From Janthinobacterium lividum (lineage in GTDB: Bacteria > Pseudomonadota > Gammaproteobacteria > Burkholderiales > Burkholderiaceae_D), in assembly GCF_023509035.1 (NCBI RefSeq), contig NZ_CP075583.1, positions 3,968,001 through 4,032,000 of the forward strand: a stretch of DNA of 64,000 nt. The letters run 5' to 3'. Shown piece after piece: positions 8,610-18,299 of the stretch; the first letter of the stretch is position 1; every line of letters starts with the position of its first letter. Made by a program: the position numbers and the translations under genes. Under the pieces are notes generated by a model, which was not told where the DNA came from, did no database searches, and was given only the letters and a program-made list of their open reading frames with translations.

Positions 8610-8912
8610 TTATGCTACCTCGGACGGCGCCAATGCCACAATCGCCAATGCATGTATCTCATTATGCATCATATCGTGCACGGAATCATACACCAGTCGA
8701 TGGCGCATGACGAGCCTGAGGCCTTCAAATTGACTAGAAATAATCCGCAGATTGTAATGGCCTCCGCCCGACGCGGCGCCCGCATGGCCCCGGTGGCGCG
8801 CCGAGTCGTCTTCCAGCAGGCATTCCAGAGGGGAAAGTGCTGTTTCCAGGCGGGTACGAATACGCTGCATCCGCGTTTCCGGCGAAGTATTCTCGGTGGT
8901 GGTATGCATCAT
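8610..8912 (-). CDS. bolA: BolA family protein
   Basis: A 100-aa BolA-type protein, known to partner monothiol glutaredoxins in Fe-S handling and to affect cell shape. Family features are the His in HRGHAGAASGGGHYNLRIIS and the DSVHDMMHNEIHALAIVAL C-terminal helix. Start ATG at 8912 (AGGA six bases upstream). The upstream septation-protein stop overlaps this ATG, so the pair is translationally coupled, an order often seen in betaproteobacteria. Confidence 0.92.
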   Translation of the reverse strand: MMHTTTENTSPETRMQRIRTRLETALSPLECLLEDDSARHRGHAGAASGGGHYNLRIISSQFEGLRLVMRHRLVYDSVHDMMHNEIHALAIVALAPSEVA

Positions 8913-9538
8913 GCGTCTTCCTTGATATGTTTGGCCAGGAACAGGGTTTGCGCCACGATAAAGGCAAAGAAGATGCCCGTCGCGCCAAACGCCTTGAAAC
9001 TGACCCAGGCAGCCATGTCGCCCTTGTACAGCACGAAGGCGACGAACAGGTTCAGCGCACCGATGGCGCCAAAGAAAATGATCCACGCGGCCAGCAACTG
9101 GTTCCAGACGGCGTCAGGCAATTGCACTTGCGCTTCCATGGTCTTGCGGATCAGGTTTTTCTTGAAACCCAGGTGGGCGATCAGGAGGGCCAGGCCGGAC
9201 AGCCAGTAGATCAGGGTCGGCTTCCATTTCAGGAAGAAATCGTCATGCAGGTAAATGCTGGCGCCGCCGAACACGACAAAGATGAACAGCGACAGCCACA
9301 GCATGCCGTCGACCTTGCGTCCGCGCAGCAGCAGATAGCTGACCTGGCAGGCAGTGGCGACGATGCCGACGAGGGTGGCGAGTATCCACGGCGCCTGGTC
9401 GGCCTTGATCAGGCCGCCTGATACGAAGCCGGACAAATATTGCTGCACGAAATCGTGCGTGGCCGCTTCATACATGCCGCCCAGTTTAAATGCGGCGAAG
9501 AAGGCGATCAGGGGGAAGAGGTCAAATAGAAATTTCAT
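8909..9538 (-). CDS. Inner-membrane septation protein A (YciB/IspZ)
   Basis: A 209-aa polytopic inner-membrane protein with about five to six hydrophobic helices (MKFLFDLFPLIAFFAAFKLG, WILATLVGIVATACQVSYLL, LWLSLFIFVVFGGASIYL, WIIFFGAIGALNLFVAFVLY, GIFFAFIVAQTLFLAKHI). WKPTLIYWL and KKNLIRK are family hallmarks. YciB proteins link envelope synthesis and division; the exact activity is unsettled. First gene of the pair with bolA, overlapping it by four bases. Confidence 0.93.
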   Translation of the reverse strand: MKFLFDLFPLIAFFAAFKLGGMYEAATHDFVQQYLSGFVSGGLIKADQAPWILATLVGIVATACQVSYLLLRGRKVDGMLWLSLFIFVVFGGASIYLHDDFFLKWKPTLIYWLSGLALLIAHLGFKKNLIRKTMEAQVQLPDAVWNQLLAAWIIFFGAIGALNLFVAFVLYKGDMAAWVSFKAFGATGIFFAFIVAQTLFLAKHIKEDA

Positions 9539-9577
9539 GGCGAGACTTTACACGGGTCTTATTAGTATCATCTTAGG

Positions 9578-9606
9578 AATGGCTTAGGAGCAACGCCCAA
9601 GCCATT
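9578..9606 (-). terminator. Hairpin downstream of msrB
   Basis: AATGGCTT and AAGCCATT form 8-bp arms 13 bases apart just past the msrB stop. This is a likely weak terminator; the U tract is short. Confidence 0.4.
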
Positions 9607-9613
9607 GCCGGCA

Positions 9614-10015
9614 TCAAGGCTGCGGATCGAAGCGCAAGGAGGCTGAATTGATGCAATAGCGCAAGCCGGTTGGCGGCGGGCCGTCCGGGAAGACGTGGCC
9701 CAGGTGGGCGTCGCAGACGGCGCAGACGATTTCCGTGCGCACCATGCCGTGGCTGCGGTCGACGATCTCCGTTACATTGGCCGGATCTAGGGCCTGGAAA
9801 TAGCTGGGCCAGCCGCAGCCGGAATCGAACTTGGTATCCGAGGCGAACAAGGGCGTGTTGCAGCAGACGCAGGTGTAAATGCCATGTTCATGGTGGTCCC
9901 AGAACTTGCCCGTGAAGGCCCGTTCCGTGGCCGCATGGCGCGTGACTTCGTATTGCATCGAGTCGAGCTTGGCGCGCCATTCGGCGTCGGTTTTTTTGAC
10001 TTTATTGGTGGTCAT
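9614..10015 (-). CDS. msrB: Peptide-methionine (R)-S-oxide reductase MsrB
   Basis: A 133-aa enzyme that reduces methionine-R-sulfoxide in proteins using thioredoxin. Two zinc pairs are visible (CVCC and CAVC), as are [11 protein letters not shown] and the catalytic Cys in [12 protein letters not shown]. It starts nine bases after the selO stop, so selO and msrB form one transcript. A shared oxidative-stress role is plausible because SelO is tied to redox protection in other bacteria. Confidence 0.97.
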   Translation of the reverse strand: MTTNKVKKTDAEWRAKLDSMQYEVTRHAATERAFTGKFWDHHEHGIYTCVCCNTPLFASDTKFDSGCGWPSYFQALDPANVTEIVDRSHGMVRTEIVCAVCDAHLGHVFPDGPPPTGLRYCINSASLRFDPQP

Positions 10016-10024
10016 AATGACTCC

Positions 10025-11503
10025 TCAGGATGAGCAACTGACTTCAAGGTGGCTGGCCCAGTCGGGCGGCAGGGCCGCATAGTGCTGGTGTTCGGGCTGT
10101 TCGTCAAATGGCTTTTGCAAAACTTCCAGCAATTTCGCCACTTCCGTGTAGTCCTGCTGCTGGGCTTTTTCGATGGCTACTTGCGCCAGGTAGTTGCGCA
10201 GCACGTATTTCGGGTTGACCTGGTTCATGGCCGCTTGCCGCTCGGCATCGACACTGTACTCCTGCCGCAGGCGGGCACGATAGGTTTCTGCCCACGTATC
10301 GAAGGCGGGGCGGTCGATGAACATGTCACGCAGCGTGGTGTCGCGCTCCGGCGCGGCCACCTGCAGCGTCGCCAGGGCACGGAAAAAGTTGGTGAAATCC
10401 ACATGATTGGCTTGCATCAGCGCAAACATGCTGTCGAACAGCGCCGTATCGTCATCCTGGCTGGTCTGCAAGCCCAGCTTGGCGCGCAGCAAGGCATTCA
10501 TCTTGTCTGCAAAGGCGGGCTGGTAAGTGTCCAGCGCCGCCTGCGCCTCGGCCACTTCGCCGATCAGGGGCAGCAGGGCCTGGCCCAGCGCATAGCAGTT
10601 CCAGTGACCCACTTGCGGCTGGTTGGCATAGGAATAGCGGCCCTGCTGGTCCGTATGGTTGCAGATGTGCTCGGCATCGAACGCTTCCATGAAGCCGAAG
10701 GGGCCGTAATCGAGGGTCAGGCCCAAAATCGACATATTGTCCGTGTTCATCACGCCATGCATGAAGCCCACGGCTTGCCACTGCGCAATCATGTGCGCCG
10801 TGCGCACGCACACTTCGGCCAGCAAGGCTTGATATGGATTTGATGCGGCGCGCAAATGGGGATAAAAACCGTCGATGACGTAATCGGCGAGGATTTTCAG
10901 CTCGTCCGGCTTCTTGCGGTAAAACCAATGTTCGAACGAGCCGAAGCGGACAAACGTGGGCGCCATGCGCGTCACGACGGCCGCAGTCTCGACTGTTTCA
11001 CGCATGATGCCTTGCTGCGAACCCATGATGGACAGCGCGCGCGAGGTAGGAATACCCAGCGCCGCCATGGCTTCCGAGCAGAGGAATTCGCGGATGGACG
11101 AGCGCAGCACGGCGCGACCGTCGCCCATGCGCGAATACGGCGTGGCGCCGGCGCCTTTCAGCTGCAATTCCATCGGACCATGCTCGGTGGCGATATCACC
11201 GAGCAGGATGGCGCGGCCATCGCCCAGCTGGCCGGCCCAGACGCCGAACTGGTGGCCTGAATATACGGCCGACAGGGGAATCGAACGCTCGGCCACCGTA
11301 TTGCCGCTTAGCAGCGCCACATAATCGGCTTGCGCCAGGCGCGCGGCATCGAGGCCAACCAGGCTTGCGGCCGGCGCGCTGGCGGCCACGAAATACGGGG
11401 CGGGCAGGGGCGTGGGCATCAAGCGCGTATAGAACGCGGGCGGCAGGGCCGCAAAGGCGTTATCCAGTGGTAAGGTATGAGCGGTGATGGCAATTCCATT
11501 CAA
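10025..11503 (-). CDS. selO: Protein adenylyltransferase SelO (YdiU)
   Basis: A pseudokinase-fold enzyme that transfers AMP to protein hydroxyls. Visible signatures: HQFGVWAGQLGDGRAILLG, LQLKGAGATPYSRMGDGRA, MNTDNMSILGLTLDYGPFGF, and a C-terminal Cys (EVSCSS) at the site that is selenocysteine in some eukaryotic SelO. The frame is open to 11650, but conserved sequence begins around DNAFAALPPAFYTRL. The TTG at 11503 (LNGIAITAHTL) is a plausible start; no convincing Shine-Dalgarno decides it, so the start is uncertain by some tens of bases. msrB follows directly. Confidence 0.95.
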   Translation of the reverse strand: MNGIAITAHTLPLDNAFAALPPAFYTRLMPTPLPAPYFVAASAPAASLVGLDAARLAQADYVALLSGNTVAERSIPLSAVYSGHQFGVWAGQLGDGRAILLGDIATEHGPMELQLKGAGATPYSRMGDGRAVLRSSIREFLCSEAMAALGIPTSRALSIMGSQQGIMRETVETAAVVTRMAPTFVRFGSFEHWFYRKKPDELKILADYVIDGFYPHLRAASNPYQALLAEVCVRTAHMIAQWQAVGFMHGVMNTDNMSILGLTLDYGPFGFMEAFDAEHICNHTDQQGRYSYANQPQVGHWNCYALGQALLPLIGEVAEAQAALDTYQPAFADKMNALLRAKLGLQTSQDDDTALFDSMFALMQANHVDFTNFFRALATLQVAAPERDTTLRDMFIDRPAFDTWAETYRARLRQEYSVDAERQAAMNQVNPKYVLRNYLAQVAIEKAQQQDYTEVAKLLEVLQKPFDEQPEHQHYAALPPDWASHLEVSCSS

Positions 11504-11648
11504 ATAAGATGTAGCGGCAAGGTGCGCCAGCCTGGAATGGGATTTTACCGCACAGCGCCACGGCGCGTGGCGGATGTCCGGGCGGCAAAAAACGGAATCA
11601 AAAATTCCATGCTGCAATGCAATATCGAAATGCGTTGACGATTTCCGC

Positions 11649-11660
11649 ACGACCGTACGA
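11649..11660. promoter_or_regulatory. Shared motif ACGACCGTACGA upstream of the acyl-CoA ligase
   Basis: ACGACCGTAC here recurs exactly at 26898-26907 upstream of the thiolase, in each case about 60-70 bases before the start codon. This suggests a common operator for fatty-acid degradation genes; the regulator is unknown. Confidence 0.4.
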
Positions 11661-11717
11661 AACTAAGGAAAGTCTGTAAATTCCAACAATAACCGAGTAT
11701 CCAAACCAGGAGACACG

Positions 11718-13370
11718 ATGTCGGCATTCCCCTTGAGTCCAGTGATGGGCCAGATGATGAATCAGCCCCTGCTGATTTCCAGCATTATCGAGTTTGCAGC
11801 GCGTCATTATGGGGGCAGCGAAATCATTTCGCGGCGTGTGGAAGGCGATATGCACCGCTATACCTACCGCGATTGCCACCAGCGCGCGCGGCGCCTGGCG
11901 AACGCCTTGCATGGCTTGGGGGTGGGCATGGGCGACCGGGTCGCCACGCTGGCCTGGAATGGTTACCGCCACCTGGAAGCCTACTATGCCGTGTCCGGCT
12001 CGGGCGCCGTGCTGCACACCATCAATCCGCGTTTGTTTCCCGACCAGATCGCCTACATCTCGAATCACGCGGAAGACCAGGTTTTACTGTTTGATTTAAC
12101 CTTCCTGCCCGTAGTGGAGAAAATCGCCGCCGACTGCACCTGCGTGCGCCACTTCGTGCTGATGTGCGACCGCGAGCGCATGCCCGCCAGCAGCACCATC
12201 CCCGACCTGCTGTGCTATGAAGACTTGATCGCCACGCATTCCGACGATTACGCATGGCCCTTGTTCGATGAAAATGCGGCCGCGACCCTGTGCTACACCT
12301 CGGGCACGACGGGCAACCCCAAGGGCGCCCTGTATTCGCATCGCTCGACCGTGCTGCATGCCTATGCCTCGGCCATGCCCAGCGCGCTGAACGTGCGCGC
12401 TTCCGATACCGTGCTGCCCGTCGTGCCCATGTTCCACGTGAATGCGTGGGGCTTGCCGTATTCCGTGCCCCTGTCCGGCGCGCGCATGGTATTTCCCGGC
12501 GCGGCGCTGGACGGCAAGTCGCTGTACGAATTGTTCGAATCGGAAAAAGTGACGTTCTCGGCCGGCGTGCCCACCGTCTGGCTGGGCCTGCTGAACCATG
12601 CCTTGCAGAATGACTTGAAATTTTCCACCTTCCGCCGCACGGTGATCGGCGGCGCGGCGTGCCCGCCCGCCATGATGGATACCCTGATCGACAAGTTCGA
12701 CATCGAAGTCATCCACGCGTGGGGCATGACGGAAATGTCGCCGCTGGGCACGGCCGGCGGCTTGCAGACCAAGCACCTGGACTTGCCGAAGGACGAGCAG
12801 CGCAAGATCCTGCAAAAGCAGGGCCATGCCATTTATGGCGTGGACATGAAGATCGTCGACGATGACGGCAAGGAATTGCCGTGGGATGGCGTCGCTTACG
12901 GCCATTTGCTGGTAAAAGGACCGTGGATCATTTCTTCGTACTACAAGAACGAGGGCGGTGAGGTATTGCAGGATGGCTGGTTCCCCACTGGCGACGTGGC
13001 CACCATCGATGCGGACGGCTACATGCAGATCACGGACCGCAGCAAGGACGTGATCAAGTCGGGCGGCGAGTGGATCGGCACCATCGACCTGGAAAATCTG
13101 GCCATGGCGCACCCGGCCGTGCAGCAGGCGGCCTGCATCGGCGTGTTCCACCCGAAATGGGATGAACGGCCCGTGCTGGTGGTGGTGTTGCGTCCCGGCA
13201 TGACGGTCACGCGCGACGCCTTGCTGCAATTCTTCGAGGGCAAGATCGCCAAGTGGTGGACGCCCGACGACGTGCTGTTCATCGACGCCTTGCCCATGGG
13301 CGCGACGGGCAAGATCCAGAAGAACAAGCTGCGCGAGCAGTTCAAGGGCCACCGCTTGCCCGGCATGTAG
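11718..13370 (+). CDS. Fatty-acyl-CoA ligase (AMP-forming; AlkK/DmdB-like)
   Basis: A 550-aa adenylate-forming enzyme that activates a carboxylic acid (probably medium-chain or methylthiopropionate-like) with ATP and CoA. The P-loop-like motif is [46 protein letters not shown] and [16 protein letters not shown] are core motifs, and the C-terminal lysine lies in [14 protein letters not shown]. The motif [11 protein letters not shown] is slightly unusual; relatives generally read ISSIDLEN. Start ATG at 11718 with AGGAG nearby. It stands alone but shares an upstream motif with the thiolase at 26971. Confidence 0.93.
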   Translation: MSAFPLSPVMGQMMNQPLLISSIIEFAARHYGGSEIISRRVEGDMHRYTYRDCHQRARRLANALHGLGVGMGDRVATLAWNGYRHLEAYYAVSGSGAVLHTINPRLFPDQIAYISNHAEDQVLLFDLTFLPVVEKIAADCTCVRHFVLMCDRERMPASSTIPDLLCYEDLIATHSDDYAWPLFDENAAATLCYTSGTTGNPKGALYSHRSTVLHAYASAMPSALNVRASDTVLPVVPMFHVNAWGLPYSVPLSGARMVFPGAALDGKSLYELFESEKVTFSAGVPTVWLGLLNHALQNDLKFSTFRRTVIGGAACPPAMMDTLIDKFDIEVIHAWGMTEMSPLGTAGGLQTKHLDLPKDEQRKILQKQGHAIYGVDMKIVDDDGKELPWDGVAYGHLLVKGPWIISSYYKNEGGEVLQDGWFPTGDVATIDADGYMQITDRSKDVIKSGGEWIGTIDLENLAMAHPAVQQAACIGVFHPKWDERPVLVVVLRPGMTVTRDALLQFFEGKIAKWWTPDDVLFIDALPMGATGKIQKNKLREQFKGHRLPGM

Positions 13371-13382
13371 CGCTACGCCGCT

Positions 13383-14885
13383 TTACGCGGCCTGCGGCAG
13401 CGCCGACCCCAGCTTTTCCAGCAGATGATCGCACTGGAAGACGGACAGGGTCTGGCGCTGCGCCTCCGTGCCGATATCGATCATTTCATCCATTTCGCTG
13501 CGCAAGTCGTCATGCTCGCCCGTGCGGATGATTTGCGGCGCCGCAAAGCGCTGGCTGTCGGAGATGGTCATGATGTTGTCGACATGGTCGACGAGGAAGC
13601 CGTAGCGCTCGGCGCCCCGTTCCACGATCAAAATCTTGCCCGCGCTGGCGTCTGGCAGGGCCGGCATGGCGTACAGCTGGCGCAAGTCGATGATGCTGAT
13701 CATTTGCTGGCGTAAATTCAGCATGCCACGCATGCAGGCCGGCATGCCCGGTGGCGTGGTGATGGCGGCGCTGAAATCGATGATTTCGCGCACCTGCCCG
13801 ATTTCCACGGCGAAGCGGGTTTCCACGGTAAAAGTGATGTAGACGCGGCGCTGCGCCTTGCGCGTGGCGGCGGTGGCTGTTTCCGTATCGGCCGGGTACA
13901 GACGCGCGTGGCCGTCGCGCATCTCGACTATTTCGGCCTGCGACAGGATGCCCTTATGGTCGAGAAAAATGATGTCGCCCAGGCCCTCTTTCGTGATGCA
14001 GCCGGCAAACATGGCGGCGCGCGCCTTGCTCAGCAGGGGAATCGGCAGCACCTCGTCGCCAAAGAAATGCACGATGCTGTCGACGGAGTCAACGAGGAAG
14101 CCTACGGTCGTGTCATCGAGGCGCACGACGATGATGCGCTGGTCGCTGGTCGCCGTCTTGCCGGATCCGGCCGCCTGCAGCAGGGCGCCGAAGTCGATGA
14201 CGGCCACCTGGCTGCCGCGAAAATGCATGCGCCCCAGGCATAGTTCGCTATTCAGCAGGGAACTGTGCAGTTCGGGCACCCGGATGATTTCCTGGATGGC
14301 CAGCATTTCGAAGGCAAACGTGGCGCCGGCCGCATGGAAGCTGACGCACTGCCGACGTTCGCTTTGCGCATGGTAACGGGCCGTGCTCAGTTTGGCGCCC
14401 GTCGCCTGCAGGGCCAGTACATGGGGCACGTTTTCGATGCGCAGCAGGGCGTGCGGGTCGAGTACTTGCAGCAGGCGCGCGCCGCCATCGAGCAAGATCG
14501 TGCCGGCGATGACGGCGTGGCTGTCACCGGCCGCATATTGCAGGGCGCTGCGCGCGCTGGCGGGCACGCGCAGGATTTCGCCCGTATCCTGGAAGACGAT
14601 GCCGATCAGCACTTGCTGGAAGTCGAGGATGGCGATCTTGTCCGTGGGCACGGCGCGCGGCGCATCGGCGCGGAACAGGCGGCCCAGGTTGACCACCGGA
14701 ATGACGCTGCCGCGCAAGGTGAACATGCCTTCCAGATACGCCGGCGACAGGGGCAGGGCGGTGACTTTAACGGGATAGTTGACCACTTCGCGGATGCAAC
14801 TGGCGGGCAAGGCGAATTCATCGACGCCCAGATGGAAGGAGCCGAACAGTTCGGTGCCCGTGTCGCGCTCTTCATGCATAGCCAT
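13383..14885 (-). CDS. Triple CheW-domain chemotaxis coupling protein
   Basis: A 500-aa protein built of three CheW-like domains (about residues 12-150, 175-315 and 345-480). Each has the CheW pattern: an inner-strand repeat (FHLGVDEFALPASCIREVV; FHAAGATFAFEMLAIQEII; FTVETRFAVEIGQVREII), then GMFTLRGSVIPVVNL, GRMHFRGSQVAVIDF or GMLNLRQQMISIIDL, and a closing FLVDSVDSI or FLVDHVDNI segment. Ordinary CheW is one domain of about 150-170 aa. It is last in an overlapping operon (receptor, cheR, cheD) and overlaps cheD by 14 bases. It probably couples the receptor to a CheA encoded elsewhere, or tunes array geometry. Confidence 0.9.
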   Translation of the reverse strand: MAMHEERDTGTELFGSFHLGVDEFALPASCIREVVNYPVKVTALPLSPAYLEGMFTLRGSVIPVVNLGRLFRADAPRAVPTDKIAILDFQQVLIGIVFQDTGEILRVPASARSALQYAAGDSHAVIAGTILLDGGARLLQVLDPHALLRIENVPHVLALQATGAKLSTARYHAQSERRQCVSFHAAGATFAFEMLAIQEIIRVPELHSSLLNSELCLGRMHFRGSQVAVIDFGALLQAAGSGKTATSDQRIIVVRLDDTTVGFLVDSVDSIVHFFGDEVLPIPLLSKARAAMFAGCITKEGLGDIIFLDHKGILSQAEIVEMRDGHARLYPADTETATAATRKAQRRVYITFTVETRFAVEIGQVREIIDFSAAITTPPGMPACMRGMLNLRQQMISIIDLRQLYAMPALPDASAGKILIVERGAERYGFLVDHVDNIMTISDSQRFAAPQIIRTGEHDDLRSEMDEMIDIGTEAQRQTLSVFQCDHLLEKLGSALPQAA

Positions 14886-15411
14886 ATGCGCCTTCCTTGT
14901 GTGGTATCAGTTCGGGTTGCGCCACCACATCGGTGACGGCATAGCTGTGCCGCGCGCAATCGATCAGCAACTGGCGCCCGTGGCGGCCGCCCAGCGCGCA
15001 AAAGCTCACGTGCAAGCCGCACTGGTCCAGGTATTTTTGCGCCGCTTCCACGTTTTGCCGGCCCACTTGCAGGCGCCCATTGCGCGGGCCAAACATGCTG
15101 GCGCCGCCCGCCAGCACCACTTCGATGTCGGCGTAATCGGCCTGGCGCACGCCCATCAAACGCAGCAGCGAGGGCACGGCCTGGCTCACATAGCGTGCAT
15201 TAGGGGCGCCAAGGGCAGTGTCGGCGCCGGGCGCTTCGGGTAGCAAACAGTGGGCCAGGCCACAGCAGGGGCCATTCTTCCAGATGAAGCCGATGCCGAT
15301 GCAGGAGCCGAGCAAAGCTTGCAGCTGCTCGCCATGCGTACCCACGCAAAGTTGCCCCATGCCAACATGGTGCAAGGGCGCGTCGTGTTCGTTGAGTAGG
15401 GTGATGCTCAT
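14872..15411 (-). CDS. cheD: Chemoreceptor glutamine deamidase CheD
   Basis: A 179-aa enzyme that deamidates glutamines on receptor signalling helices and tunes adaptation. The catalytic Cys lies in LGSCIGIGF and the His in CGLAHCLLPE. GGASMFG and NVEAAQKYL are conserved. It overlaps cheR upstream (ATGA) and the triple CheW downstream. CheC, its usual partner in Bacillus, is absent here. Confidence 0.95.
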   Translation of the reverse strand: MSITLLNEHDAPLHHVGMGQLCVGTHGEQLQALLGSCIGIGFIWKNGPCCGLAHCLLPEAPGADTALGAPNARYVSQAVPSLLRLMGVRQADYADIEVVLAGGASMFGPRNGRLQVGRQNVEAAQKYLDQCGLHVSFCALGGRHGRQLLIDCARHSYAVTDVVAQPELIPHKEGAYGYA

Positions 15412-16232
15412 GCCGTGCCTGCCTTATAAATCATGGGAAACTCGAATTGATAGCCGGTACCGAGGCGCGCGATGGTTTCCGACTCGCCCAGGATCAGCCT
15501 GCCTTCATCCTTGAGGCTCAGGCGCGCCTGGCGCAGCACGGTTTCCTGGTGCTCGGCGTCGAAATAAATCAGCACATTGCGCAAGAACACCAGGTCGAAC
15601 TGCCGGGCAGGGCGTAGCGCATCGAGCAGATTGTGCTGCGCAAAACTGACGTGTTGCCGCAGCTCTTCGTTGACCTTGACGCCATACGGCGAGGGTGTGA
15701 AATATTTGCGCAGCAAGTCCGGGTGCGACAATCGGATGCGCTCGACGGAGCGGCCGCTGTATTGGCCGGCCCGCGCCGCGCCCAGGATTTGCTGCGAAAT
15801 ATCGCTGGCCAGGATCTGGTAGTGGAAAGCGGGCACTTGCAGCTTGAATTGCTCGCACAGCATGGCGATCGAATACAGCTCTTCGCCGCTGGCGGCCGCC
15901 GCAGACCAGATTTCCAGGCAGCCATCCGGATGGGCGCGAGTCCAGGCGGGCAGGTAGCGGTCGCGGAAGTAATCCCAGATCGATGGCGTGCGGAAGAACA
16001 GGGTGTCGTTGGTGGTCACCAGGTCGATGAAATGGGCCACCTCGTCGCGGTCGCTGGCCACCCGTTCCAGGTAAGCCTGGTAGCTGGGCAGGGACAGCGC
16101 CTGCAGCCGAGGCTGCAAACGCCGTTCCAGCAAGACGCTCTTGCGCGCCGTCATGGCGATGCCCGTATGCTCGCGCACCAGCGCGATCAGGGTCGTCAGC
16201 ACTTCGGGCGTCAAGGTGGCCGCGTGGCTCAT
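15408..16232 (-). CDS. cheR: Chemotaxis methyltransferase CheR
   Basis: A 274-aa SAM-dependent O-methyltransferase that methylates receptor glutamates. The N-terminal helical domain (YLERVASDRDEVAHFIDLVT, TTNDTLFFR) is followed by the Rossmann domain with a motif I variant (IWSAAAASGEELYSIAM), ILASDISQQIL, and FLRNVLIYFD. Normally the CheR motif reads GCSTGEEPYS; the alanine-rich version here is a mild variation. Located between the receptor (3-base gap) and cheD (4-base overlap). No cheB methylesterase lies in this window. Confidence 0.95.
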   Translation of the reverse strand: MSHAATLTPEVLTTLIALVREHTGIAMTARKSVLLERRLQPRLQALSLPSYQAYLERVASDRDEVAHFIDLVTTNDTLFFRTPSIWDYFRDRYLPAWTRAHPDGCLEIWSAAAASGEELYSIAMLCEQFKLQVPAFHYQILASDISQQILGAARAGQYSGRSVERIRLSHPDLLRKYFTPSPYGVKVNEELRQHVSFAQHNLLDALRPARQFDLVFLRNVLIYFDAEHQETVLRQARLSLKDEGRLILGESETIARLGTGYQFEFPMIYKAGTA

Positions 16233-16235
16233 GGC

Positions 16236-18299
16236 CTATACCACGAAGCCGGAGACAGTCTGGTTCAGGCTGCCCGCGCGCTCGTTCAAGCCATCCGTCG
16301 AACGGGCGATGCTGTCGCAGTTGGCGGCCGACTTTTCCGTTTCCTCGGCGATGTACTGGATCGCCGTGGAGACTTCGCGCGCCGTCAGCAGCTGTTCATT
16401 GGCCGCCTTTGAGATATCCGAGATGGCCAGCGTGGTCTTCGCCACGCCCGAGACGATCTTGTCGAAGGCGTCGCTGGCCTGGCGCGAAATCTCGCTGCCC
16501 GTCGAAACGCGCTTGACGGACTCGTTGATCAGCTTGGAGATTTCCTTGGTCGCTTGCGAGGAACGCTCGGCCAGCTTGCGCACTTCGTCGGCGACGACGG
16601 AGAAACCCAGGCCGTGTTCGCCCGCGCGCGCCGCCTCGATGGCCGCATTAAAGGCCAGCATATTCGTCTGGTTGGCGATTTCGCTGATGACCTTGACGAT
16701 CTCGCCGATGTCTTCCGACGAGCGGTTGATCAAGTCCATCGCCTCGATCGACTTGGCGACGGCGCGCGCGCCCGCTTCCGCTTCCTGCTGCGTGGCTTTC
16801 GCCAGGAAGTCGGCGTTCGAGGTGTTTTCCGCGATGGAATTGATGGAGAACGTCAGGCCGTCGATCGAAGCGTTCATTTCTTCCACCGTGGCGCCCAGCG
16901 CCTGCGTGCCCACAGCCACGCCCGTGGCCCGCTCGGCGATCGCGTGCGAGGCGTCGGCAAAGCCGTTGGCGGCCGACACCACATTGCCGATCACGCCGCG
17001 CAAGTCGACGATCATCTTGCTGATGCCGCCCGCCAGCAGGTCGATCGGCTCGTCGCCCTCGGGCACGATATTGCACGTCAGGTCGCCTTGCGCCGCGCGC
17101 GCCACCGAGTCGAGCAAGGCATTGACCTTGCGGCTGTCGTTGGCGGCCTTGGACTGGATGCTGTTTTCCAGGTTCACCTGGTCCGTGATGTCGATGGCGA
17201 ACTTGACTACTTTATACGGCTTGCCGTTCAGGTCCAGGATGGGGTTGTAGGTGGCCTGTATCCACACCACCTTGCCATGGTTGCCCAGACGCTTGTAGCG
17301 GCCCGCGTCAAATTCGCCGCGGTTGAGCTTTTGCCAGAATTTCTTGTACTCGGCGCTGCTGGCATATTCGGGCTCGCAGAAGGTGCGGTGGTGCTCGCCC
17401 TGAATGTCGCTCAAGTCGTAATCCATGACGGCGAGGAAATTGTCGTTCGCGTCCAGCACATTACCCTGCATGTCGAATTCGATTACGGCCTGCGCCTTGC
17501 CGATGGCGCTGACCTTGCCTTCGTATTCGGCGTTGCGCTTTTTCAGGGCCGTGACGTCGCTGGCGAATTTGACCACCTTGAAGGGCCGGCCTTCCGCATC
17601 GAAAATGGGATTGTAGGTGGCGTTGAGCCAGATTTCGCGGCCATCCTTGGTGACGCGCTTGTATTCGCCCGCTTCGAACTGGCCTTGCCCCAGCTTGTGC
17701 CAGAACTGCGCATAGTCGTCGCTGTTGGCGTACTCGGCCAGGCAAAACATGCGATGGTGCTTGCCCTTGATTTCGTCGAGCGAGTAGCCGACGGACTTGA
17801 GGAAATTTTCGTTGGCGTCGAGGATGGTGCCGTCGAGGCGGAATTCGATCACGGCCTGGGCCTTGCTGATGGCGTCGATCTTGCCTTCGTAATCGGCATT
17901 GCGGCGCTTGCTGGCCGTGATGTCGGTGGCAAATTTGATGACTTTATATGGCTTGCCATCCGCGTCGAGGATGGGGTTGTAGGACGCGTTGATCCACACT
18001 TCGCGACCATCTTTGGCGCGGCGCTTGTATTCGCCCTGGTCGAATTCGCCGCGTCCCAGCTTGGTCCAGAAGTTGGCGTATTCCGCCGTTTTCACATACT
18101 CGGGGTCGCAGAAGATGGCATGGTGCTTGCCTTGCACATCGGCCAGGGCATAGCCGAGGACGTGCAGGAAATTGTCATTCGCATGCAGGATGGTGCCGTC
18201 GAGTTCGAATTCGATGACGGCCTGGACACGGTTCAATGCAGTATTTATCGCTTGTAAGTCCAGATCCTGGGAGTGGCTGACATGGCTGGCTGCGTCCAT
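16236..18299 (-). CDS. Soluble methyl-accepting chemotaxis protein with three PAS domains
   Basis: A 687-aa receptor without membrane segments. Three closely related PAS repeats occupy about residues 25-135, 147-257 and 269-379. Each has a QAVIEF strand, a HH-x-x-FC motif (KHHAIFC, KHHRMFC, EHHRTFC) and a closing KVxKFAxDIT segment. A HAMP-like linker and the MCP signalling hairpin follow ([36 protein letters not shown]). There is no C-terminal CheR-binding pentapeptide. The PAS domains may bind a flavin, haem or small molecule, and the repeated Cys could make it redox-responsive (inference). First gene of the cheR-cheD-CheW3 operon. Confidence 0.95.
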   Translation of the reverse strand: MDAASHVSHSQDLDLQAINTALNRVQAVIEFELDGTILHANDNFLHVLGYALADVQGKHHAIFCDPEYVKTAEYANFWTKLGRGEFDQGEYKRRAKDGREVWINASYNPILDADGKPYKVIKFATDITASKRRNADYEGKIDAISKAQAVIEFRLDGTILDANENFLKSVGYSLDEIKGKHHRMFCLAEYANSDDYAQFWHKLGQGQFEAGEYKRVTKDGREIWLNATYNPIFDAEGRPFKVVKFASDVTALKKRNAEYEGKVSAIGKAQAVIEFDMQGNVLDANDNFLAVMDYDLSDIQGEHHRTFCEPEYASSAEYKKFWQKLNRGEFDAGRYKRLGNHGKVVWIQATYNPILDLNGKPYKVVKFAIDITDQVNLENSIQSKAANDSRKVNALLDSVARAAQGDLTCNIVPEGDEPIDLLAGGISKMIVDLRGVIGNVVSAANGFADASHAIAERATGVAVGTQALGATVEEMNASIDGLTFSINSIAENTSNADFLAKATQQEAEAGARAVAKSIEAMDLINRSSEDIGEIVKVISEIANQTNMLAFNAAIEAARAGEHGLGFSVVADEVRKLAERSSQATKEISKLINESVKRVSTGSEISRQASDAFDKIVSGVAKTTLAISDISKAANEQLLTAREVSTAIQYIAEETEKSAANCDSIARSTDGLNERAGSLNQTVSGFVV

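Noticed and set aside
16554..18257. 567-codon plus-strand frame over the chemoreceptor
   Set aside because: Antisense to a receptor with clear PAS and signalling motifs; repeats in it simply mirror the PAS repeats.
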